Shown here piece after piece: positions 55,801 through 64,000 of a stretch of DNA of 64,000 bases; position 1 is the first letter of the stretch, and the number at the start of each line of letters is the position of its first letter. The stretch covers positions 1 to 64,000 of the forward strand of contig NW_020312050.1 of NCBI RefSeq assembly GCF_002999335.1, written 5' to 3'. The notes beneath the pieces were generated by a model. The model was given only the letters and a program-made list of their open reading frames with translations. It searched no databases and was not told the DNA's origin. The position numbers and the translations under genes are program-made. Source of the stretch: Cyclospora cayetanensis (taxonomy: Eukaryota; Apicomplexa; Conoidasida; Eucoccidiorida; Eimeriidae).

Positions 55801-58800
55801 GAGTACATTCTGTGAGCAGGCTTGCGAGTCGAGCTGAGGCTGCCCCCAAATGTCATCCACCATTGGACCTCTCTTGGAAGAGACTATCACCTTCGAACTT
55901 TTGACTGCGGTGGCGTCAGCTTCTGAAAGGCTCTCTGTGTCGATTTCGTCGGCATTCGTTGCGCTCTCGTTGGTAGAATTGATCACATCTGTATCCCCTT
56001 CCGGCACCTGACCACCTCTCAATTCATTTTCCTCGTTATCTTCATCACCTACTCGATCCTGAGATGAGTCGCTTCGCTCCAGAAGCTCACTTAAATTTTG
56101 AACATCTGCCGCACCTGGCACAGGGGAAGCAACTTCACCAATGAGGCGGACTTTTAAAAATTCCAAAGCGGCAGAGTCTCGAGGCCCCGCCATTATCACT
56201 TGCTGCTCCAGTGAAGCGGTGCCGTCTTGTCCATGGTCTAAATTACACGCATCAAAGACTATACAACAATTTAAATGCGTAGGTCAGACACCACTAGCCG
56301 ATGAGAGAAAACTTTGCGGGATTTCTGTTAGAACTGAAGAAGGAAATTCGATGCGGCTGACCCTCTCCAAGTGGAAAGAAGACTACGCGCTCTGGGCCTA
56401 GCAGCTGCAACATATTTTGGAGCAGCAAAGAAGACGTCAACAATTCATATTCACTGCTGTCTGCTAACTCAGAGGCAGCCTGGCTTGGGTTGGACAATCC
56501 ATCAAAATCGGGTGGCCATGTTTTTCTGAGCTCCTGCAGAGTTTACAATGTATTAGATAGATGATAAAAAATCAATGTTGGTGAGACATAGTGCATCGTC
56601 TGGCAGGATTTATTTGAAGCCATGTGCTTAAATAGTACGCGGCAAATGTGGATTCAGCCAAGAAATTCATTCACTAAGAGTGGCATGACCTTGAAGGTAT
56701 CAACGCCAGGATAGTTGCCTAAGAGCGTTAAACTGGCCAAAAGCTTTGAGTGGCCGTACCTCTAATAGATCCTTCCTATCGCTGAAGTCCATACTTTCAT
56801 CATTTTCAATATCCGCAGTGCCTTCTGCAAACAAGCATATAATCGAGCTCAACAGACTTAACAGGGGTTCTCACTGACTATTTGTTGGGGCTTTGCAAGC
56901 TCATCATGGCGGCTTCGCCCCCCAATTGTTGCGAAGTAGAGAAGTGTCTCCAAGACACCGGACAGTTATCTGACTATCCTCCTGACAGAGGCAGAAGCTC
57001 TACTGGAGAAGGACATGTTTGCTTGTCGCAAAGAACAGACACCCACAAGAGCTCCGCTCAACGTGGTTGTATCACAAAAGGCGAGGAAGCCCTTACCTAC
57101 AGTGCCATCAGTTCGAAATTCGTCGGGCACAATGCCATTGCTTGTGTCCACCCTGTGACAGAGTACACATTTTCTAAAGCCGGATAGCACCTTTTAATGC
57201 ACGCAAAATCAGCCGTGGTTCACACCACAAAATTGAGCTCCTAGTAGTGCGTGCAGAAAGGGCAAAGCGTTTAGTTAGTTTTTTAATAGCAGTGTGTTTG
57301 CGGCGCAGTAGTTTTTGATATCTTTGAGCAGTCAAGTGGCCTATAGCCTAATAACTGCTTGACTGACATCGAAGTGAAGGATTTGTCTCCTGGGTTTATA
57401 TGCAGGAACACTGCACGTCCAGGAAAGGCATCGACCAGGGGATTTGGCTGTGGCTGCATGGGACCCTTGGCGGCGGCTTTCATCACACTGTCAGCTTCTG
57501 CATCCCAGTCGCAGGAGCTAGAGGAGCAAGCACCGGAGCCACCATATTCAGTCAGCAACGCCAGGTGGTCGGAACGTTCATCAGAGCCGGCTCCCCCATT
57601 GGTTTCATTTACAATAGAGCCGGCATGGAGGGGCCAGCTGCGTGCATTGATCTTATCTGACGAATTATTTGCACCTGAAGCCAATGTTCCAGCATAATCA
57701 GGAGCAGTGGAAGTATCGTGGGAGTCAGTTTTATCGTCAGCTTAGCCGGTGCGGGAATATTTTCCTGAGCAGTTCAAGCCGTTTGCGATAGTCTCGTGTT
57801 CTCATGTTTTCTGCCTTCTGGCGGTAGGACAGCATAAAATTTTTCCAGTCTAAGCACTGAACAGCCGCTCTTGCATACCTGCATTGTGCACTTGTTTGCT
57901 ACTTCGGGGCGGAAACTCAGCGGCTTCCACGTAGGGCTCTGCATCTGCACTAAGCGGGTTCTCTACGTGTCTTGCCACGTCCGCAGTAGTTTCCTTTGGT
58001 TGTGCAATCTTGCTCTTATCTGTCCCAGCACCAGGGAAGTTCTCAGTACTGGCATCCTGCATGTCACAGTTTCTGTTAAGTATTCCGCCAGCCTGCTCTC
58101 TCTCCTTGTGGCCTTTCGCATTGACTGGGACTGCAGAATGCTCTGCAGGTAGGTGCTCCAAGTCCAAACAGCATTCGCTGAGTTTGTCCTCAATACGCCC
58201 TTTCTCCACAATCCGTGCTTCCTTTGGCACCAGCGGCGGATATCGCGTGTCAGAATCTGTATGCTGCCTATCATCTATTGAGCCATCGACAGCTGCACCA
58301 CAAGCACTTAGCCACGCAGGCAGGCTAGCGCAGTGTAACTGGATCGACCCTCAAAAACTTAGGGATTGTCTAGCAGCATAAACGATGCGTTTGTCGTAGT
58401 CTGTGTAAGCCTTTACCATGTTCCATTCCATTGACTTGGATATTATCTAGACTCGAGACTTCTATGCTAGTACCCCCAGCTATTTGCAAAGGCCCAGAAT
58501 CCGAGGATATCCCAAGAGAAGAGACGATTCCTTCCGCTGTTTCACTGACAGAATGTTGAGTCTCGCTGCCAGGTTTGGCTTTATTCGATTCAACGGATGA
58601 ATCTTGAGAGAACACTCCGTTTGGTGGTGCTGTGAAATTTCTTTGGCTAGGCCGACTCTGATGTGCAGCAGGATGCACATCACCTGTGAGGCACCCTTTT
58701 CGCTGTTCACAAATGTGAGCGTGACGCAAGAGCAACGCTGGCCAGTTGAGCCGCCGCCGCCCACTCAAGTCTCTGAGATGTCTTAAAAAAAAGTTGATAT

Positions 58801-59837
58801 CCTGAGAAGTCCAGTAAACATGACATCTTCTGTGATACCCTTCCAACAGTGTACTAAACTACGACAGGCTGCTAGCGTGTAACTTAGAATGGCTCTTCCA
58901 ACTTCTTGCACAACCCCAAAACGCCTTGAATAACGCCATTATCATGATGGCCTTCTTGTGAGCTGTAAAGGGGTGAGACCAATTGCTGCATTTCTTGGTC
59001 CAGCATGTTTGGCGAGATGTGTGTCACTCTTTAGCACTGTATATTAAGCGGCATGTTTCGTCGTTTTCTTTACCTGCTCGAATCCAGAAGGCAGCTCCAA
59101 GACATACCCAGCAGTGCGCGAACGCTTGCTCGCCATAAACTCCAAAGTAAGCAGAAGGGCCTCCAATATGGGCACTCGTGCTCCTCGCTGCAACATGCGT
59201 GTTAAGCTGCGCAGTACAGAAAAAACATTGGACAGCTCAAGTAAAACCGACGGCCACATTGCTAAGAATTAGGGCTTTGCAGTGCCATCTTCAGTGCTAA
59301 GCAGTGCCGAACATGGGGTGTGTGCCCGGGGCAAAGGAAAGCTCACCGCCTGGCCAAAGGCGTGAGTAAAGAACGACTGATCTTGCAGAGCGCCGAGAGT
59401 AGATATTCTGCCTGAAGCCACTCCAGCCCTAGGTTCGTCGCCAGCTTGTAAGCCATGCGGCTCGTCTCTATCAGCGTACAGGGCGCATGCACCTGGACAA
59501 GCTAGGGCATGTTGGTCTGCCTCTTCCCCAAAACCATCAACACGTCCACCTCATTTGACGTCAGCACTGCATCTGTCGGACCGGCTCAAGCAGGGAACGT
59601 AACTACAGGGACAATTCCATGTGAAAAGTGCAGATTTCCCAGCAGCAACTTACCCGGGGTGTTTGGGCCTATAAGGAGGATAGCCTGTTTGGGCTCATAC
59701 GCAAAAGCCAGCTCTTCCTGCTCCACTGCGGGCTTGTATTCCAGTGTTGTCTCGGGCTGAAGGTAATCTTTTGGCCATGGATCTTTAACCAAGCCCTCAC
59801 TGCTTACAAGTTCTGCAGATCCATTCGTGGGACAGGC
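46825..59837 (-). CDS. giant adenylate-kinase-module protein, AK9 (AKD1)-like
   Basis: AK9 proteins chain several adenylate-kinase modules, each followed by a C-P-V-T-L linker block, and are common in flagellated eukaryotes. Many minus-strand exons show these modules: 59837-59654 (ILLIGPNTPG ending at the P-loop, donor GTAAGT), 59206-59073 (AGYVLELPSGFEQ, the GYVLDGFP-type lid block), about 56199-54889 (CCPVTLQEEGK, YAVEFSGRLFLTADEEKYEKF, YLFGPSYAGASKQAK), 54675-53956 (GCVLVHLPPTQTFLEQM), about 53500-53150 (YCPVALRDERWLLPG), about 53085-52567 (FSIAFLGSPGSEVEKHL), about 50500 (RGFLLDGRGSEGV), about 48394-48251 (RGYCPVTLGK), about 48090-47745, 47541-47347 and a last block ending at the stop 46825. 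Most P-loops lack the Lys, so many modules are probably inactive. About a dozen small exons remain to be placed. Whether it is one gene with the next entry is open. Confidence 0.7.
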
Positions 59838-60187
59838 CTGTGCAGAGGGCTGTGAGTCACCGTCGGGCATCCGCATATTTTCAGCAAGCGTCACCAGCCA
59901 AGCAGAGCACCTTGTTCTGCATAGTGAGCTTCATCTGCTACAGGGAAAAGCTAACCATTATTTTCAAACTCCATTTGAACGGGACCCTGTGCTTCCCCGC
60001 AGCTTGGCACCTTCGAACTCTGGGGCGCTGAAGCTGGGAAAACAACAACGACAAAAGTACTGGATGCACGCATCGGTGGGAACTAACTAAAAACAGTATT
60101 AGAAACAGACGCCGGCCTTATATGCTGCCATTTTGGATTTGAATACATGTGGTTTGTCCTCTGAGAGTTGGGCAAACGATAATTGAC

Positions 60188-62986
60188 CTAGCTTCCACGT
60201 AGGAATCCTATCTCATGTTTATTTCGCATACCCTTCGTCCTTGATTCTAGAGGGCCACGTAAAAAAGAAAAACCTTTTGTTTTAGGTTGGGGGCAAGCAA
60301 CGACGCCGCCGACTCCGTTTATCAGTATAGATCTTCGAAATGTCTTGTTCTGGATTTTCTGAAGTGAGTCGTCAAAGGAACTGTGAAAGATACGAGCCCT
60401 GGAGAGTCCTCCGTGTCGCAGTGGCCGCGAACGATGGTTGGCATCGGCCTTCCGCAACTGAACAGACGTTGCGTCTTCTGTCACTATCGGTGACTTCTCC
60501 ACCAATGTTCCCTCTCCTGTGGCAGCGCCTGGAGGCTCTTGTACCGTGGTGCTTTCAGCACTAATATGTATATCCTTCTGGATACGAGCTTCATGATTAA
60601 TTTCCGAGTCTGAATCCACATCTAGTGTCTTGTCGCGTTGCTCATGTGGCTGTGAGTGAGACCCTGGTTCTTGCTCTACCTCCGGCTCTGCTTCTGCCTT
60701 AAGCACGGATTCCTGCTTAGACTGTAGTTCAGAAACTGTTTCACGCTCCAGTCCTGAATCTACAGAGGCAGCTAGTTGAGGCGGTTTCGTTTCCTCACTG
60801 GATGTAAGCATCTTTTTAATTTCGTCAATAGAGATCTCTTTTCCGCTGAACGATCTGAGATCTTGGAACAACACGGATTGACTGTCCTCTACGTGATAGG
60901 TCATCATGCTCTCTTCGGAATTTAACACCTTTCCATGCTCATCTAGCGGCGTCTGCTGCTGCTGTGGCTGCTCCTGCTTCGTTAGCTGCTCTTCCACTAG
61001 CAGCTGCGGTACTCCCGAGAGTAGGACAAGCCTCTTTACACCTTCCATTTGTACTGGCAATCCAATTGAGTTGAACTTTCTAAGTTCTTCTTGCGAAACC
61101 CCAGAAATTCGTAGGGGCAAGTCACTTTTGCTATTGTAGTATGCAAAATGTTGGCGAATGCGAGGCGACTGCAGTAGTGGGGGAGACGATGGCTCAGCAG
61201 TAACTAACTCCTTTGTTTCTTGCAGGCTCTCTTCCTGATGGCGGGCTGACGCGTGGTTTGCATGGGAACTAGACGAGGCAATGCAGTTATTGGGCTGCTG
61301 CTGTTTTGCTTGGATAACTGCTTTCAGAGCTATAGAAAAGACGCTCGCCAGGAATGCCCGCGCTGCGGCGCCGATGGGCGCGATATTTGCCGGGTCCGCC
61401 CACTCAGTACATAGAGGTTCGCTAGCAGAGGATTCCACACACCTGTACGATACTTCTTCCTTCAACTCAATGCTCTCAAGGTCTTCCTCACCGTTAATAT
61501 GTGCGACTACCAGTGCCTCGAGTGCCTTGTGCTCCGCCTTGCTCCATTCGGCTATGCATGTACCATCGGCAGCCGAACCAACAACAAGCTTTACTTGCTG
61601 AATGTCATCTTGCTCATGGTCTTGGTTTTCTGGCTTCTGTACTCTCATTTCACAAAATCACATCCTGCTGGCCTTTTCTTACTGCACCCTTGAGCATATA
61701 TGTTTTTCCAGCTTTGGGAACAGGCAGAACAATAGAGCAGGAATAACGTACCGTTACGCCCTTGTTAAGGACCTTAACCACTATCTTTGGCACTAACTTG
61801 GGTTCTTTGGCACCATCTCGTTGGCCATTCCTTTTAACGGTGATACGGCGGAAGAGCCTTCGTAGGAAGTCAGCATATGCATGGCCCTCTATCCCTGGCG
61901 TCCAGATATCAGCCAGCTCGAAAAATGATTCAAAGAATGCCTCACGAGAAAGGGCGTCTTCCCCCTTCGAATCGTGTTGCCATTCGGTCTCTATCAAGTC
62001 CACCACTTGACGACCCCTTAGCTCAGGAACTAGAACCAGGCACAGTCTAAGGAGAACCTGGGAACCCAAGCCAGAAATATTCGCGATTTCAGATGGACAG
62101 CCAAAGCTTGGCTCAGACTTTACCTTTGAGCAATCAAGCCGTTACAACTAATCGCTTTTGAGCATACATAATACGAGACAAAAGCTCTGCAGCATCCTAC
62201 ACGGAGGCACTAGGGTGAAGCGTCCCAGGAAAGCATGGTGACTGCTACCACTGCGGGAATACAAGTGCTACCGGTGAGGAGTGCATGCAACTTGGGACTC
62301 TTCTCTTACCCGAGTGTATTCCGCCTGAGGAACACGATTTTGATCATCCTTAGAAAAAAGGCTCCAAGTGTCCTCTAAGGCTGATACGACTTCGGGGTGG
62401 GTTTTGAGTGCTTGTCGCTCTGCTTGCTTTTCAGCAGTCTCGAATAATTCATTAGCTATGTGTCAGATGGCACAGGCACTACCCAAGAAAAACAAAATAT
62501 GCCCACTGAGCATTACAGCATACTGCAAAGTGGTTGCCTCACGGGTATCACGTCCTATTGACTGGTGTACGCTTATTTTGTATCCCTGAATCCTACAACT
62601 AGAGTACTTAGGCTCTGTTTACTGCACAACGAGAAGTCTTATCTTTGTAGAGCGGTGGATTCCTGCTCACCTTGCAGGTAATATGGTGGATCACACGTAC
62701 GTGTCTCCCATTCGAACAGGTCCTCTGCTAGCGGGGTCGACAGATCCACTATCTGTTTTCTAGATGACTCAAGTTCTTCCGACTCGGTGGGGGAGTGCAT
62801 GAACCCTTGCGGTCCCCCGGGAAGAGGATGGATGTAGCGCTGATTGGCAGTTGGAGAAAATAGCATGGAACTTTGGACTAGTCCTCTGGTGTTACTGGAT
62901 TTATTTTCTTCAGCCTCTTCTGGAGAGGTGCCAGATCCGGCAGTCTCCTGTGAGACATCCACGTCTCGCTCTTTTCGGACAATCAT
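60188..62986 (-). CDS. N-terminal part of the AK9-like gene, or a separate unrecognised gene
   Basis: Exons on the minus strand: 62986-62671 (starts MIVRKERDVDVSQE, donor GTGAGC); about 62450-62310 (HPEVVSALEDTWSLFSKDDQ, an EF-hand-like helix pair, donor GTAAGA); about 62069-61752 (ALSREAFFESFFELADIW then AYADFLRRLFRRITV, donor GTACGT); and a long acidic, Glu/Ser/Gln-rich exon from about 61640 down to 60188. The block F-F-E-S-F-F-E-L-A-D-I-W is of a type I associate with flagellar or calcium-linked proteins, but I cannot name the family. The stop at 60188 may be the end of the gene, or a donor upstream of it may splice to the AK-like exon at 59837. There are no catalytic motifs here. Confidence 0.5.
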
Positions 62987-64000
62987 GGGGGCGTTGGTAC
63001 TCCTGAGAAATTAATTCTTTCATCGATCTTCTCTATGCACGGCAATGGCAGCAAGCCAGCTCAGCCATGAAACCAGTGGTCCAGCTAACTCCTCAGCATT
63101 TGTTGGCCTGAAAAGCCAGTGAAGTAAGCTGAGCAGACATATCTTGCTTAATTAATACAGAGCGTAGGTAGTCCAGCCTGGCTTTCTCTTATCTGCCAAG
63201 AAGACCCCTAACACTTTACAGGTGACCCAGTAGGTGACAAATAAGGACGGGGCAGAGCATTGCCTGCATCAATCTTCTCTTACGGAGAGTCCGACCCATG
63301 TAGAAAGATACAAAGATATATTTTATTTACAAGAGGCATTCCTTTGTGTAGCGAATCCTGTATGGAACGGGGTGGCTGGAGGTTTTCTAAGCGTACACCA
63401 AAACACGCGTGCATCTGGCTGCTGTTCATGCTACTGCAGTTCGCAGGCTAGGTAAAACGCTTGCTCTGAGGCATTTGGATGAGTAAAATCGAAAGCTATC
63501 TGGAAAGAGGAAGTGTCTGTCGTAATTGCTCCGTGGCCAATTGGTTACTATTTAGGCTTGAGAAGACGATGTAAGGTCGTGTCGGCTTCCAGATATTCCC
63601 CACGAATGATTCTAATCGATACATTTAATAGTTGATGAGATCATTTAGAATTATCTCATGAATCAGAGCGCATACAGATGACGCAGAGATATTGTTTTTT
63701 TCACTTTTTATGGGGCTGCCTCCCCATGCACCCGCATGCCTAGTTAGAGTTATCTAACCCCTGCATATGTTCAATCTTCAAGAATGTATGCAATCAACAT
63801 TGATTTCTTGATATATAGCTGCAGTCAGCGCTGCTACTGCACAGCTAACGACAAGATTAACAAGCGCGTGCCGATGCTGTCATGGTGGCCTCCCCTGTGA
63901 GCACCGCACTAACTTGCCTGCGAAACACGTCGTTTTTAGTGAATAAAGTTCGGATCCTTAGAGATTATTAGGTTTCTTATGCATCCTAAGAGATGGCATC
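62987..64000. other. stretch without a recognisable gene at the right edge
   Basis: About 1 kb, less GC-rich than the rest, with only short frames. It probably holds the promoter of the minus-strand gene to its left. Confidence 0.45.

Overview
The window reads as nuclear DNA of a coccidian apicomplexan, most likely Eimeria or a close relative such as Cyclospora. The signs are: multi-exon genes with GT-AG introns, an AMA1 invasion-ligand gene, flagellar-dynein and giant adenylate-kinase genes expected of an organism with flagellated microgametes, nuclear genes for organellar ribosomal proteins, and massive CAG/CTG-type trinucleotide repeats that put runs of Gln, Ala, Ser and Asn into otherwise recognisable proteins. 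No bacterial, phage, CRISPR or transposase features were seen.

The left part (about 1-35 kb) is GC-rich and packed with micro- and minisatellites. In order it holds: a BIG-type Sec7 Arf exchange factor (minus, runs off the left edge); a gene-poor stretch with GGGGCCCC hairpins; an ELO fatty-acid elongase (minus); a repeat-poor gap; an organellar ribosomal protein uL4 gene (minus, at least 8 exons); two tRNA-Arg(UCU) genes; an organellar uS15 gene with a secretory-like leader (minus, 6 exons); an Obg-family GTPase (plus, one exon, full of homopolymers); the 60S biogenesis factor RLP24 (plus, 3 exons); the GINS replication subunit PSF3 (plus, 4 exons); and one or two unrecognised minus-strand genes with degenerate EF-hand and ubiquitin-interacting (UIM-like) motifs.

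The right part (about 35-64 kb) is less GC-rich and almost free of tandem repeats. It holds an outer-arm dynein intermediate chain of the DNAI1/IC78 type (plus), AMA1 (minus, 4 exons, tail-to-tail with DNAI1) and a very long minus-strand gene or gene pair with repeated degenerate adenylate-kinase modules (AK9-like), reaching to about 63 kb.

The change at about 35 kb matches the repeat-rich/repeat-poor (R/P) segmentation known from Eimeria chromosomes. Most gene models were built by finding conserved protein blocks on one strand and testing whether candidate splice sites keep codon phase across each junction. Where phases agree at every junction (ELO, uS15, RLP24, PSF3, AMA1, the WD40 half of DNAI1, Sec7) the model is quite firm. 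Elsewhere boundaries are approximate. No database search was possible.
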